A DNA stretch of 64,000 bases from Fimenecus sp052298855 (GTDB lineage Bacteria > Bacillota > Clostridia > Oscillospirales > Acutalibacteraceae). The notes under the pieces were generated by a model. The model was not told where the DNA came from, searched no databases, and worked only from the letters and a program-made list of their open reading frames with translations. The stretch lies in NCBI GenBank assembly GCA_052298855.1, contig DAVZXP010000008.1, positions 62,001-126,000 of the forward strand, written 5' to 3'. How positions within the stretch are numbered: position 1 is the stretch's first letter; each line of letters starts with the position of its first letter. Shown piece by piece: positions 49,388 to 59,127 of the stretch. The translations under genes and the position numbers were made by a program.

Positions 49388-49416
49388 ATTATACTATTTG
49401 GGGCATTAAAATGCAA
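49388..49416 (-). promoter_or_regulatory. Sigma-A promoter of the 48062-49351/HAD/rarA operon
   Basis: TTGCAT and TATAAT on the minus strand, spacer 17, 37 bases before the TTG start. Confidence 0.7.
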
Positions 49417-49441
49417 GTGAACGAAAAGTTAATATTTTATC

Positions 49442-49470
49442 TGTACAAACACAGAAATAGCGACTATAAT
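49442..49470 (+). promoter_or_regulatory. Sigma-A promoter of uppP
   Basis: TGTACA and TATAAT, spacer 17; the -35 box is a weak match. Confidence 0.55.
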
Positions 49471-49507
49471 ATTGTTACTCTTAAAAATAAAGTATCGGAG
49501 GATACAA

Positions 49508-50350
49508 ATGATAAAATTTATTGAAATTATTAAGGTAATCGTTCTCGGTATCGTCGAGGGAATTACCGAATGGCTGCCCATCAGCAGTACAGGTCATATG
49601 ATACTCATTGACGAGTTCATAAAGTTGGATGTTACGCCTGAATTCAAGGATATGTTTTTCGTTGTAATTCAATTCGGCGCAATCATTGCAGTTATAGCGC
49701 AGTTTTGGAATAAGCTTTGGCCTTTCGGCTATAAGGAGCACAAAATCGTCATAAAAAAATCCATTTTTAATATGTGGTTTCATGTCATAGTTTCTTGCTT
49801 GCCCGCCGCAATAATCGGTGTGCCGTTTGATGATTTTTTCACAGAACACCTTTATAACTATGTCGTTGTTGCCATTGCTCTTATTGTTTTTGGTATAGCG
49901 TTTATAATTATCGAAAACAGAAATAAAACTACAACACCTAAAATCAATTCAATTTCGGCAATCGACTATAAAACAGCATTTATAATCGGTCTTTTCCAGC
50001 TTATAGCCGCAATTTTCCCCGGCACCTCCCGTTCGGGTGCGACAATAGTCGGCGCATTGCTCATCGGCGTTTCAAGGACAGTTGCCGCAGAATACACCTT
50101 CTTCCTCGCAGTCCCCGTTATGATGGGTGCAAGTGCGTTAAAGCTTGTGAAATACGGACTTAACTACACCGTAGCCGAGGTTGTATATCTCGGGCTCGGA
50201 ATGATAGTCGCATTTGTGGTTTCATGGTTTGTAATTAAATATCTTATGGCATACATCAAAAAGCACGATTTCAAGGTGTTCGGTTGGTACAGAATAGTCC
50301 TCGGCGTTATCGTTCTCGGCTATTTTGCAGTAAAAACAATGCTTAAATAA
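49508..50350 (+). CDS. uppP: Undecaprenyl-diphosphatase (BacA/UppP)
   Basis: It removes one phosphate from undecaprenyl diphosphate so that the lipid carrier can be reused for peptidoglycan and other wall polymers; it can also raise bacitracin resistance. The ~280-residue membrane protein has the two family motifs, VEGITEWLPISSTGHMIL near the start and FPGTSRSGATIVGALL in the second half. The start at 49508 has CGGAGG ahead; upstream in-frame starts are rejected. Confidence 0.97.
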   Translation: MIKFIEIIKVIVLGIVEGITEWLPISSTGHMILIDEFIKLDVTPEFKDMFFVVIQFGAIIAVIAQFWNKLWPFGYKEHKIVIKKSIFNMWFHVIVSCLPAAIIGVPFDDFFTEHLYNYVVVAIALIVFGIAFIIIENRNKTTTPKINSISAIDYKTAFIIGLFQLIAAIFPGTSRSGATIVGALLIGVSRTVAAEYTFFLAVPVMMGASALKLVKYGLNYTVAEVVYLGLGMIVAFVVSWFVIKYLMAYIKKHDFKVFGWYRIVLGVIVLGYFAVKTMLK

Positions 50351-50370
50351 TAAAAAACAACAAGAAATAA

Positions 50371-50410
50371 AAAATATCGGTATTCGCTTTGAATACCGAT
50401 ATTTTTGTTT
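50371..50410. terminator. Bidirectional terminator between uppP and the M20 peptidase gene
   Basis: Stem AAAATATCGGTATTC / GAATACCGATATTTT with loop GCTTT and T-rich end, serving convergent genes. Confidence 0.92.
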
Positions 50411-50428
50411 TGTCAATTAAAAGCTCTG

Positions 50429-51772
50429 TCAAGCACCTTGATAATTTTCAAGTAATTCCTTATAGAAATCAACCGCAAGATGAATTTTATCAATGCTTAT
50501 GTTTTCATTCTCGCCGTGTACAGAGCCGTACTGCTGTGAATCAATATCGATAGGCGCAAATCTGATAACTGCGTCGGAAAGGTCTGCAAATCTTCTTGCG
50601 TCCGTTCCTGCCGGAAGAATAAAGGGCGCAGCAGCCGCATAATCAAATATTTTTTCGACAGTTTTCTTTATGTACTTGTAGCCGTTGCTATCAAGCGAAG
50701 CAGGTCTGTAATACTCGTTGTCGGACTCACGCACGGTAAATTCAACGCCGTGCTTTTTAGCGATTTCTCTCAAAGTATCCAAGTCTTTTTCAAAGTCCTT
50801 GTCGTTAATACATCTCAAAAAGGCTTCGGCTGTGCAAGTGCCGTCGGCAGCGGTTGAAAGATTCTTAAAGGTACAGCCTGTTCCGAGCATTTCGCCTGCC
50901 GCAGCATTGAGCTTAGGCATAAGTTTTACCAAAAGTCCCGAGAAAAGCCACAAATTCTTGAAGATAAACTTCATCGGAAACTGCATATGCGGTGCAAGTG
51001 ACTGAAACATACCACGAACCTCGGGATGAAGTCTGCGGATAAACGGCTTTTCCTCATCAACCTCTGTGATGAACGCCGCCATTCTCATAACGGGAGTTTT
51101 GTGGTTGCCTGCAAGTCCTGCGTGACCCTGCAAATTCTTTGCAACAAGGTCAGCCGTGCATCTTCCCTTTTCGTGAACTGCCATCATAGCGCATTTTTTG
51201 CTGATGCCTGCCATAGGCGGATCGATTACCGCACCGCCCTCGTCGATTATCCAATCAAAGGTTATGTTATTCTTATTGAAATATTCAAGTGCCAAAACAG
51301 CACCGTCGCCGCCGATTTCCTCATTGTGAGCAGAGAAGAGATAAACATTTACAGGGAATTCAAAGCCTTCCTCCAAAAGCTCCTCTATCGCCGTAAATTC
51401 AGCGAATAAAGGTGTTTTTGTGTCAACCGTTCCTCTGCCCCAAAGCTTGCCGTCTTTGATTATACCGCCAAACGGTTCTTCCTGCCACTCGCCTGTTGCG
51501 TCAACTACGTCATGGTGTGACATAACCATAACATTTGCGTTTTCGTTCTTACCCTTAAGCTTGTACAAATACGCATCGTCGCCGAGTATGGTAAGCTCTG
51601 CTTTTTCCGACATCAACGGGAATAACTCTTCGATAACCTCACGAAGCTTCATAAACTCCTCGGGCTCAAAGCTGTCTTTTTTTGATATAGTTTTGCACTT
51701 TATCATTTCGGCAAGACGCTTGCCGTAATACACATCTCTTTCCTCAACGGAAAGATTTTTATTATTATTCAC
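50429..51772 (-). CDS. M20-family metallopeptidase/amidohydrolase
   Basis: This 447-residue cytosolic zinc enzyme is of the M20 (carboxypeptidase/aminoacylase) family. Metal and catalytic residues: H86/H87 and D88 in MSHHDVVDATG, D117 in GRGTVDTK, E151/E152 in SAHNEEIGGDG, and a late HGENENIS histidine. The layout (large lid domain, C-terminal return to the catalytic core) is of PM20D/carboxypeptidase S type, which hydrolyses N-acyl amino acids or small peptides. It overlaps the transporter gene by 8 bases, so it probably acts on the imported compound. Confidence 0.92.
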   Translation of the reverse strand: MNNNKNLSVEERDVYYGKRLAEMIKCKTISKKDSFEPEEFMKLREVIEELFPLMSEKAELTILGDDAYLYKLKGKNENANVMVMSHHDVVDATGEWQEEPFGGIIKDGKLWGRGTVDTKTPLFAEFTAIEELLEEGFEFPVNVYLFSAHNEEIGGDGAVLALEYFNKNNITFDWIIDEGGAVIDPPMAGISKKCAMMAVHEKGRCTADLVAKNLQGHAGLAGNHKTPVMRMAAFITEVDEEKPFIRRLHPEVRGMFQSLAPHMQFPMKFIFKNLWLFSGLLVKLMPKLNAAAGEMLGTGCTFKNLSTAADGTCTAEAFLRCINDKDFEKDLDTLREIAKKHGVEFTVRESDNEYYRPASLDSNGYKYIKKTVEKIFDYAAAAPFILPAGTDARRFADLSDAVIRFAPIDIDSQQYGSVHGENENISIDKIHLAVDFYKELLENYQGA

Positions 51773-53153
51773 TTATATTCTCCTTTTTGCCGCCTGCTGC
51801 CTTAATTGTATCAAGAACTTCTTTCTCCTTATAGAAAGTAAGCACTATGATAGCAAGCAAGCAGAAAACTCCGCCTGCGACCGCTGTAAGCTTAAGTCCG
51901 AGCTTGCCGACATTCTCGCCTGCTGCCGCACCGATAACCACAAGTGACGGAACGATCATTATAGCGAGTGAGTTGCCCATTTTAACGATAAAGCTCTTCG
52001 CAGCACCGAAGATGCCCTCTTGGTTTACGCCCGAGGTTACGGTATCGTACTGAATAATATCAGCCATCATAGCATTCGGAAGCACGTTGAGTACAGCGAA
52101 CGGGAACGATACAAACAATGCGAAAATGCAAGCCAATATAAGCTTATTGCCCGTGAGCATATCGCTGAAGCAGATAACAACTTCTGCGATTGAGAACACT
52201 ATACAACCCAAGATAATCGGGAGCTTTTTGCCCTTCTTCTTCGCAAATTTATTTACAAACGGATACATAAGCAATGAGCCTGCGATTGAAATTGCAAGAA
52301 TTAAAACCGAATTTTCTTCGGGAAGTCCCATAAGCTCGGTAACATAGTACATAATGCAAGCCTGGAAGAATGCCATACCGGTATTCTCCAAAAGCTGACC
52401 TAAGGTTACAATCTTGAAATGCTTGTTTGCGAATGCGTGCTGAAGCGACTCTTTCAATGTAATGTTCGGAATTACCGAATGAACATAGTCCTTTTCCTTG
52501 ATTGTAAATGCAGGTATCAAAAGCAAAATAATACCGATTACGGTGTAAATTCCAAAGGTTGCTCTCCAAGCCGAAAGTGTTTGCACGCCTGCCGATTTGA
52601 ACCCGTTTACAATCAACGGAGTAACATAACCGAGAGCACTGCCCGTTACGAAGAACAGTGAGCTGATTGTGTATGCGTTTACTCTCATCTTGCCGTCCTG
52701 AACAAGCTCGGGAATAAGCGCAGTATGAGGAATCATATACAATGTGAAGAAGAAATAATATCCCCACATAAATACCGCAATCCAAACGGCATTCCAACCG
52801 CTGACCGTGTTAAACGGAACAACGAACATAAGCAAGGCGCTCAAGCCAAAGGGAATTGCCGCCTTCTGCATAAGCGGAATTCTTCTGCCGTTCTTGTTCT
52901 TGCTCTTATCGGATTTTGACGCAATTAACGGGTCCGTGACAGCGTCAATAATGTGTCCGACAGCTTTAATCAAGCCGATAATCGTGAGAACGCCCAATAC
53001 AATTCTGCCCTGCGGAATTAAATTAGGAATTCCCGACATCTTTGACGGCTGATAAAAATAGATTAGATAGTTGTTAAGCATGGTTGTAAAAAGACCTACT
53101 GCAAACTGCGGAAGGCACAATCTTACAAGTAATTCTGTATTAACCTTTTTCAT
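51765..53153 (-). CDS. GPH/MFS-type cation symporter
   Basis: This 462-residue transporter with ~12 helices belongs to the glycoside-pentoside-hexuronide:cation symporter branch. The early helix 2 region VGHIIDAVTDPLIASKSDKS carries the conserved D-P-x-I motif, and the RRIPLMQKAAIPFGLSALLM block follows. The family usually imports sugars with Na+ or H+, but here it is sandwiched between an M20 peptidase and an ATC-hydrolase-like protein, which points to an amino-acid-type or sulfur heterocycle substrate (inference). Confidence 0.9.
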   Translation of the reverse strand: MKKVNTELLVRLCLPQFAVGLFTTMLNNYLIYFYQPSKMSGIPNLIPQGRIVLGVLTIIGLIKAVGHIIDAVTDPLIASKSDKSKNKNGRRIPLMQKAAIPFGLSALLMFVVPFNTVSGWNAVWIAVFMWGYYFFFTLYMIPHTALIPELVQDGKMRVNAYTISSLFFVTGSALGYVTPLIVNGFKSAGVQTLSAWRATFGIYTVIGIILLLIPAFTIKEKDYVHSVIPNITLKESLQHAFANKHFKIVTLGQLLENTGMAFFQACIMYYVTELMGLPEENSVLILAISIAGSLLMYPFVNKFAKKKGKKLPIILGCIVFSIAEVVICFSDMLTGNKLILACIFALFVSFPFAVLNVLPNAMMADIIQYDTVTSGVNQEGIFGAAKSFIVKMGNSLAIMIVPSLVVIGAAAGENVGKLGLKLTAVAGGVFCLLAIIVLTFYKEKEVLDTIKAAGGKKENISE

Positions 53154-53155
53154 TT

Positions 53156-53662
53156 TTAAACCCTTTTATCCTCTTTAATATATCTTAATGCACAAACGTC
53201 ATTGCCCTTTGCAATGCATTTAGGCAAATCAAGTCTTGCGTCAAAGCAGCTGCCTATTCCGTGGTCGCCGCACATAGCAATATCACACAATTTTGCGACT
53301 TGCTCATCAGAGCAGCCTGCCTTCTGCCGAGCCTTAACCAACGGACAGTAATGGAAATCAAGATACAAGGTATCGTCTGTGCTCTCCACAAGATCCATCT
53401 CGAATACCCATCTTGCCGCCTTTGTGAACAATGTTTTCTTCAAGCCCTTCAAGCTTTTTGTTCCGCCTGCTTTTACAAGGTCGGAGCCCTGTGACAATCC
53501 GCATCTTGTAATAGCTGCCGAAGCAAACTCCTCTGCGTCAAGCCCACGCTTTTCAGCCTCATCAGTCAAAAGATATAACCAAAAAGCACGGTGCTCAAGC
53601 TGCTCACGTACTTTTACGATAATCTTATTCTTGATTTTTGCCTCATTTACGATTTTTGGCAT
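53156..53662 (-). CDS. L-2-amino-thiazoline-4-carboxylic acid hydrolase-like protein
   Basis: This 168-residue cytosolic protein is of the ATC-hydrolase family, named for the Pseudomonas enzyme that opens L-2-amino-thiazoline-4-carboxylate on the way to L-cysteine. Family features are LYLDFHYCPLVKARQKAGCS in the middle and CDIAMCGDHGIGSCF near the end, with conserved cysteines and histidines. Many members are of unproven function. It is first in an operon with the symporter (2-base gap) and M20 peptidase genes. A true S-carbamoyl-cysteine step would need an M20-type carbamoylase, and such an enzyme is present in the operon. Confidence 0.85.
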   Translation of the reverse strand: MPKIVNEAKIKNKIIVKVREQLEHRAFWLYLLTDEAEKRGLDAEEFASAAITRCGLSQGSDLVKAGGTKSLKGLKKTLFTKAARWVFEMDLVESTDDTLYLDFHYCPLVKARQKAGCSDEQVAKLCDIAMCGDHGIGSCFDARLDLPKCIAKGNDVCALRYIKEDKRV

Positions 53663-53764
53663 GTTTTTCCCCTCTCAAATGCCACTTAGTATTTTTGTTT
53701 CGAAAAATGACGTTTTTCAACAAGATTCCATTAAACCATCACTTTTTCATAGAACAATTCGATT

Positions 53765-53793
53765 ATTATACAGCATTTTTTAAAAAATTTCAA
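53765..53793 (-). promoter_or_regulatory. Sigma-A promoter of the ATC-hydrolase operon
   Basis: TTGAAA and TATAAT on the minus strand, spacer 17. The ~100-base leader has a GAAAAA-TGACG-TTTTTC hairpin. Confidence 0.8.
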
Positions 53794-53871
53794 TAGCAAT
53801 TACATATTGTTGCATACTTTTTGGGGAATTAGGTAAAAAATTATATTATTTTGCCAAATTATGCAATTTGT

Positions 53872-55221
53872 CTATGATTTCACAAGTTTTGCAACACATT
53901 CAACATGCACTGTTCTCGGGAAGAGATCGACGGCTGTTAGTTTTTCGACATTATAGCCTAATTCTTCAAACAATTTGCAGTCCCTTGCAAGCGTAGCGGG
54001 ATCGCAGGAGACATAGACAACTCTATCGGGCGACATATTGCAAACCGTTTCCACAAGCGAAGCCTCACAGCCCTTTCTCGGTGGGTCAAGCACAATAACG
54101 TCGGGCTTGATTCCCTTTTCCTCAAGCATCTTTGCCGCTTCGGCAGCGTCTGCACAATAAAATTCTGCGTTCTTTATACCATTTATTTCAGCGTTGACCC
54201 TTGCATCTGCAACCGCCTGCCTGATTATCTCGACTCCGATTACATCTTTGCAGCCGTCAGCCATTGAAAGTCCGATAGTTCCCGCACCGCAGTACATATC
54301 CAAAAGCGTTTCCTCGCCCGTAAGCGAAGCATATTCCCTCGCTCTCTCATAAAGTTTTTGTGCCTGTGCGTGATTTACCTGATAGAACGAAAGCGGAGAA
54401 AGTCTGATTTTAACGCCGCACAATTCATCATAAATATAATCGTCGCCCCAAAGCGTTTTACAGGCTCTGCCGAGTATAACATTTGTTTTATCCTTGTTTA
54501 TATTTATTACAACGCTTTTTATATCGCTTATAACGAGCAAGCGTTCAAGAAGCTTATCCTTTTTCGGCAAGAAATCGGAGTTCACGACAAGGCATACCAT
54601 AATTTCCTTTGATACCGCACCCTGTCTTATGTAAATGTGCCTGATTATGCCTTTTCCCGTTTCGGGATTATAAACGGAAATTCCGTATTCGACAATCCAT
54701 TTTCTTATTATCTTAACTATCTCCGAAAACACCTCGGGTTGCAAGGCGCAACGGGGGCAATCTATAATTCGGTGCGTATGAGAAGCATAAAAACCGATTT
54801 TAAGCCTGCCGTCAAAGCCGACGGGATATTCAGCCTTGTTGCGATAGCCTGTAATTGACTCTGCGCCTATCATTTCGTCAATTTTCTTGTCAATGCCGCC
54901 GAGGCGAAAAAAAGCATTTTCCACCTTTTGTCGCTTCATTTCAAGCTCAGCGCCGTATTTTATATTCCTGAATGCACAGCCGCCGCACGAATCAGAAGCC
55001 TCGCAATCGGAGTCCGTTCTGTCCTTAGACGGCTTTAATATTTTAACGGCCTTGCCTATCGCATAGGTCTTTTTAGCCTTGATTATATGCACCAAAGCCT
55101 TATCTCCAACGACTGCGCCGCTTACGAACACCGCCATTTTGTCGTAGTGTCCTACACCGCTGCCCTCCGAGGAAAAAGACTCGATTTGTAGCTCTATTTC
55201 TTGATTTTTTACAAGGGACAT
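53872..55221 (-). CDS. rlmD: 23S rRNA (uracil-5-)-methyltransferase RlmD/RumA family
   Basis: It methylates a uracil of 23S rRNA (U1939 and, in Gram-positive members, perhaps U747) using SAM. The 449 residues are an N-terminal TRAM domain (1-60), Fe-S cysteines C73, C79 and C82 with a fourth in DCPRCALQ, the SAM site LLDMYCGAGTIGL, and the catalytic region VVLDPPRKGCEASL ... VYVSCDPATLARD. It is transcribed alone between the ATC operon and an M23 peptidase gene; the upstream M23 gene has its own terminator. Confidence 0.93.
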   Translation of the reverse strand: MSLVKNQEIELQIESFSSEGSGVGHYDKMAVFVSGAVVGDKALVHIIKAKKTYAIGKAVKILKPSKDRTDSDCEASDSCGGCAFRNIKYGAELEMKRQKVENAFFRLGGIDKKIDEMIGAESITGYRNKAEYPVGFDGRLKIGFYASHTHRIIDCPRCALQPEVFSEIVKIIRKWIVEYGISVYNPETGKGIIRHIYIRQGAVSKEIMVCLVVNSDFLPKKDKLLERLLVISDIKSVVININKDKTNVILGRACKTLWGDDYIYDELCGVKIRLSPLSFYQVNHAQAQKLYERAREYASLTGEETLLDMYCGAGTIGLSMADGCKDVIGVEIIRQAVADARVNAEINGIKNAEFYCADAAEAAKMLEEKGIKPDVIVLDPPRKGCEASLVETVCNMSPDRVVYVSCDPATLARDCKLFEELGYNVEKLTAVDLFPRTVHVECVAKLVKS

Positions 55222-55239
55222 ATATTTCTCCTATCTCGA

Positions 55240-55274
55240 AAAAACGGACAGAAACTTTTTGCCTCTGTCCGTTG
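55240..55274 (-). terminator. Terminator of the M23 peptidase gene
   Basis: Stem ACGGACAGA / TCTGTCCGT and T6 on the minus strand. Confidence 0.9.
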
Positions 55275-55278
55275 TATT

Positions 55279-56994
55279 TTATCTGCCCAAATATCCGCTC
55301 GGGTTTACTCTTGTTCCGTTAACATAGACCTCAAAGTGAAGGTGAGGACCTGTAACGTTACCCGTAGAGCCGATATTGCCGAGCTGTTGACCTGCCGATA
55401 CCCGCTGACCTGCCGAAACCTTCAGCGAGCCCCTTATCATATGTGCATATCTCGTCTGCAAGCCGTTGCCGTGGTTAATGAGAACATTATAGCCCCAGCT
55501 CGGGTGATAGCCTGCCGAAACGACCGTACCCGAAGCCGCCGCAACAACCGGACAGCCTGTACTGTTTCCGCCGGGCTTAACAATGTCGATACCGCCGTGA
55601 AGTCTGCCGTGCCTGTAACCGAAGCCCGAGGACACGCTGTAAGCACCGATTGCGGGCCATACAAACTTGCCGCCGTAGGACTGAACCGTTCCGTAATTCT
55701 TGATACTGCCGTAGCCCGAGGAATACGTCTTTGCGCCGACCTGTATCTTCTCGTCAACAGCCTCCTTAGTGGTAACTCTCGAAACCTCCTTCGAGGATAC
55801 TCTTACGCCGTCGATATACGTTACAAGCTCTGTTATCTGCTGCTCGCCGTTTTGACCCTTTGTAACCGTCTTGCTCGTTCCCTTATACATACTTGGGTTT
55901 TCGACTTTAACGATGTTATAAGGAATAGAAACTGTTCTGACCTCTGTCTTTGTAACCTGAACTCGTACAAAATTTACCTCGCTTGAAATAAGGACACGGT
56001 CCCCCACGTGAATTTTCTCGTTCAAGCCGGGGTTTAATTCAAACAGCTTTGCGGTTGAAATACCGTATTTCTGTGCAATTCCCGAAACCGTATCGCCGGA
56101 AGCGACCGTATAATAAACCGCTTCGCTTTTCTTTGAGTTAAGCTTTTCGCTCAAACGATCCGCACCCCAAACGGTGCTATCGTCGTCGGGATAAAGACCC
56201 TGAACATACTCAATATTCTCAACGAAGCTTACAATTGCATTGCTGTCGCCTGCATCATAGCTTGTAAGAATATTGTCGAAAACCGTCGTAGCATCCGTCT
56301 CATTTTTAACGGCACACAAAAACTCTCCGTCAATATAAATTCCGCAAGCGTTTGTAATATTCTTGTTGGAATACTCAATAATCTTATCGCAAATAGCCTC
56401 GGAGTCCTTCATATTGTTGAGCTTAACGGGCACAATCTTATACTGTGCGCTCTTTATGAGAGACTCGCCGTCATTTGCCGCAATAGCGGTTTTAAGCCTT
56501 TCCGTAGCCTTATCCTCTGCGTCAAGGTAAACCGATTCCGAGCTGACATAGCCTATATCGGCATTGTTGTAGGTTATTTTAAGAGCCAAATTCATACTGC
56601 TCCAATAGCGTATCGTTACAATTAAAATAACAAGTGCCGCAACGGGTGTAACAATGTTCGTGAAAAACGAGAACACTATTCCGTGACGTTGAAAAGCCTT
56701 TTTTACATAGGTCTTAAAGGTGACTGCCGCCTCATTCCTGTCCTGCTTAAACAGGGAAACAAGCTTTCCGAAAACACGCTTAATATCACCGAAAAGCTCC
56801 TTAATTTCGGAATTTATATGCCTTGCCGAGCTTAACACAAGCTTATCGGCAACGACGAAGGCCGCAAACAACACGGCAGACAAAGCCTTAACGGGTTTCA
56901 TAACCAGCTTGCCGAGCCATTTGAAAAACCTTGTCACATACCTTGCGGTAAACAAGCCGAGAATATATAGTTTTTTATAAATTAAATCAAACAT
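55279..56994 (-). CDS. M23 family peptidoglycan endopeptidase with LysM and G5 domains
   Basis: This 571-residue wall hydrolase is anchored by a membrane helix at about 110-128. In order: a basic cytoplasmic region with weak hydrophobic segments (1-105), a ~160-residue extracellular region with no named domain, LysM (294-337, YYTVASGDTVSGIAQKYGIS), G5 (about 340-420, VNFVRVQVTKTEVRTVSIPY), and M23 zinc peptidase (445-571). Zinc ligands: H466 and D470 (HGGID) and H553 in GPHLHFE, with H551 catalytic. The start at 56994 has CGGAGAT ahead. LysM and G5 bind glycan, M23 cuts the cross-link. Confidence 0.94.
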   Translation of the reverse strand: MFDLIYKKLYILGLFTARYVTRFFKWLGKLVMKPVKALSAVLFAAFVVADKLVLSSARHINSEIKELFGDIKRVFGKLVSLFKQDRNEAAVTFKTYVKKAFQRHGIVFSFFTNIVTPVAALVILIVTIRYWSSMNLALKITYNNADIGYVSSESVYLDAEDKATERLKTAIAANDGESLIKSAQYKIVPVKLNNMKDSEAICDKIIEYSNKNITNACGIYIDGEFLCAVKNETDATTVFDNILTSYDAGDSNAIVSFVENIEYVQGLYPDDDSTVWGADRLSEKLNSKKSEAVYYTVASGDTVSGIAQKYGISTAKLFELNPGLNEKIHVGDRVLISSEVNFVRVQVTKTEVRTVSIPYNIVKVENPSMYKGTSKTVTKGQNGEQQITELVTYIDGVRVSSKEVSRVTTKEAVDEKIQVGAKTYSSGYGSIKNYGTVQSYGGKFVWPAIGAYSVSSGFGYRHGRLHGGIDIVKPGGNSTGCPVVAAASGTVVSAGYHPSWGYNVLINHGNGLQTRYAHMIRGSLKVSAGQRVSAGQQLGNIGSTGNVTGPHLHFEVYVNGTRVNPSGYLGR

Positions 56995-57049
56995 AATATC
57001 TCCGTGAAAATCGACTTTAATTATTATAGCCAAGCTTACGATAACGAGT

Positions 57050-57078
57050 ATTATATCACATTTTTACCGCCATTTCAA
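57050..57078 (-). promoter_or_regulatory. Sigma-A promoter of the M23 peptidase gene
   Basis: TTGAAA and TATAAT on the minus strand, spacer 17, 55 bases before the start. Confidence 0.8.
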
Positions 57079-57086
57079 GTAAAGGC

Positions 57087-59123
57087 TTATGAGCCGTAGC
57101 TATCCTTGAATAATGTATCAACCTGCCTGCGCAGCCTTCTGTTTTCCTCGCTCGACAAAGCCTTGTCCTTTGCAATTACATTTTGAGCGCAGTTTTGTGC
57201 CGCCATAAGCAAATGCGTATCAGTCATAACGTCCGCAAGCCTCAATTTCGGCAGGCCGTGCTGTCTTTTTCCGAAGAAATCTCCGGGACCTCTCATTTCG
57301 AGGTCAACATTTGCAATCTTAAAGCCGTCAGAGGTCGAGCACATTGTGTCAAAACGCCGCTTTGCCTCGTCGCCTTTAGCGTCGGAAACAAGAATACAGG
57401 TTGATTTTTCACTTCCTCTGCCTATTCTTCCCCTAAGCTGATGGAGCTGAGAAAGTCCGAATCGCTCTGCATTTTCTATCACCATAATTGCAGAATTCGG
57501 AACATCAACTCCGACTTCAATTACAACCGTCGCTATAAGCAGCTGAATTTCGCCCGAGGAAAATTTACGCATAACTTCGTCTTTTTCACGAGGCTTCATT
57601 TTTCCGTGGAGCAAGCCCAATTTGTAATTTGCAAACTCGCTCGATGACAATTTTTTATAATATTTTTCTGCACTTATCAAGTCGTTATCAATTTCGCCCT
57701 CTTCGACAAGCGGACATACAATATATCCCTGCAGTCCTGCGTCAAGGTGCTTTTTAATGTACTTATATATTCTTTCATGATAGCTTGTTCCAACACAAAA
57801 AGTTTCAACATCTTTTCTGCCCGGCGGCAATTCATCAAGCACCGACACATTCAAATCGCCGTACATAATCATAGCAAGCGTTCTCGGTATCGGAGTTGCC
57901 GACATAACAAAAATATGCGGATTATCGCCCTTTGCGGCAAAAGAGGACCGCTGTGCCACGCCGAAACGGTGCTGCTCGTCGGTTATTACAAGACCGAGTC
58001 TGTTAAACTCGACATCTTCTTGAATTAAGGCATGAGTGCCGATAATCAGCTTTGTTTCTCCGCTTTCAAGCTTTTTCTTCGCAATGGTTTTCTCGGATTT
58101 TTTCATACTTCCCGTGATAATATCAACGGTTATATCGGTATCCCTGAAAAACTTTTCAAAAGTTCTCAAATGCTGTTCTGCAAGAACCTCCGTAGGCGCC
58201 ATCATGGCACATTGCCAACCGTTTTTTACGCAAGTATAAATAAGAGCCGCCGCAACCGCCGTTTTACCCGAGCCGACGTCGCCCTGCAAAAGCCTGTTCA
58301 TAGGCTCGCCCGATTTCATATCGGCAACCGCTTCTCCGACGGCTTTCACCTGTGCCGAAGTCGGAGAAAACGGCAAATGCGAAAAAAATTCCTCCGAGAA
58401 GTCTTTCTTTACGATACATTCGGTTTTGAGCGTTTGCGTTTTGCTTTTAAGCGATAAAAGTCCTAATTGTAAAATAAACAGTTCTTCAAAAATGAGCCTG
58501 TTCCTTGCCTTGTCCAACGCTTCGTAGCTTTCGGGAAAATGAATGTTGCGTATCGCAAAATCAAGTGAGCAAAGGGAGTTTTCGACAATTATCTCACTCG
58601 GCAAGCTCTCGGGGATTTCCTCGATTGAGTCAAGTGCATTTTTCACACATTTTGCAATAAGCTTTGAATTAAGTCCTGCCGTCTGCGGATAAACAGGCTT
58701 TATGCCCGCCTCCTCACTCGCATTTGAAAATACGGGAGACGCCATTTCCCTGCCGCCGAATTTTGACTGCGTTACCTTGCCGAAGAAATAGTATTCCTCG
58801 CCGCTTTTGAGCATATTCGGTATGTATTTATTATTGAAAAAGGTCAGATTTATAAGCCCCTGATCGTCGGTAATGCTTGTTTTATAAAGCGTTGTTCCGC
58901 CCGGGATACGAATTTTAGACGGTGTATCGCACACAATGCCCTTTACGCAAATATTTGTATCAAACGGTGCTTCTCTGATGGGATAAACAGCGCTCCAATC
59001 CTCATAGGCTCTCGGATAAAAGCGTAAAAGAGCACCGACAGTGCCGACGGAAAGCCTTTGAAAAGCCTCCGCCCTTGCACTGCCGACGCCCTTTAAGTAT
59101 TTGATGTCGGTTGAAAAATTCAT
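57087..59123 (-). CDS. recG: ATP-dependent DNA helicase RecG
   Basis: It remodels stalled replication forks and branch-migrates Holliday junctions. The 678 residues are an N-terminal wedge/OB domain (start STDIKYLKGVGSARAEAFQR), then superfamily 2 motor domains with Walker A GDVGSGKTAVAAAL, box DEQHRFG, SATPIPRTLAM and the late QLRGRIGRG. Length matches the family (~690). It follows the DAK2 gene by 4 bases. Confidence 0.97.
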   Translation of the reverse strand: MNFSTDIKYLKGVGSARAEAFQRLSVGTVGALLRFYPRAYEDWSAVYPIREAPFDTNICVKGIVCDTPSKIRIPGGTTLYKTSITDDQGLINLTFFNNKYIPNMLKSGEEYYFFGKVTQSKFGGREMASPVFSNASEEAGIKPVYPQTAGLNSKLIAKCVKNALDSIEEIPESLPSEIIVENSLCSLDFAIRNIHFPESYEALDKARNRLIFEELFILQLGLLSLKSKTQTLKTECIVKKDFSEEFFSHLPFSPTSAQVKAVGEAVADMKSGEPMNRLLQGDVGSGKTAVAAALIYTCVKNGWQCAMMAPTEVLAEQHLRTFEKFFRDTDITVDIITGSMKKSEKTIAKKKLESGETKLIIGTHALIQEDVEFNRLGLVITDEQHRFGVAQRSSFAAKGDNPHIFVMSATPIPRTLAMIMYGDLNVSVLDELPPGRKDVETFCVGTSYHERIYKYIKKHLDAGLQGYIVCPLVEEGEIDNDLISAEKYYKKLSSSEFANYKLGLLHGKMKPREKDEVMRKFSSGEIQLLIATVVIEVGVDVPNSAIMVIENAERFGLSQLHQLRGRIGRGSEKSTCILVSDAKGDEAKRRFDTMCSTSDGFKIANVDLEMRGPGDFFGKRQHGLPKLRLADVMTDTHLLMAAQNCAQNVIAKDKALSSEENRRLRRQVDTLFKDSYGS

Positions 59124-59127
59124 ACTA

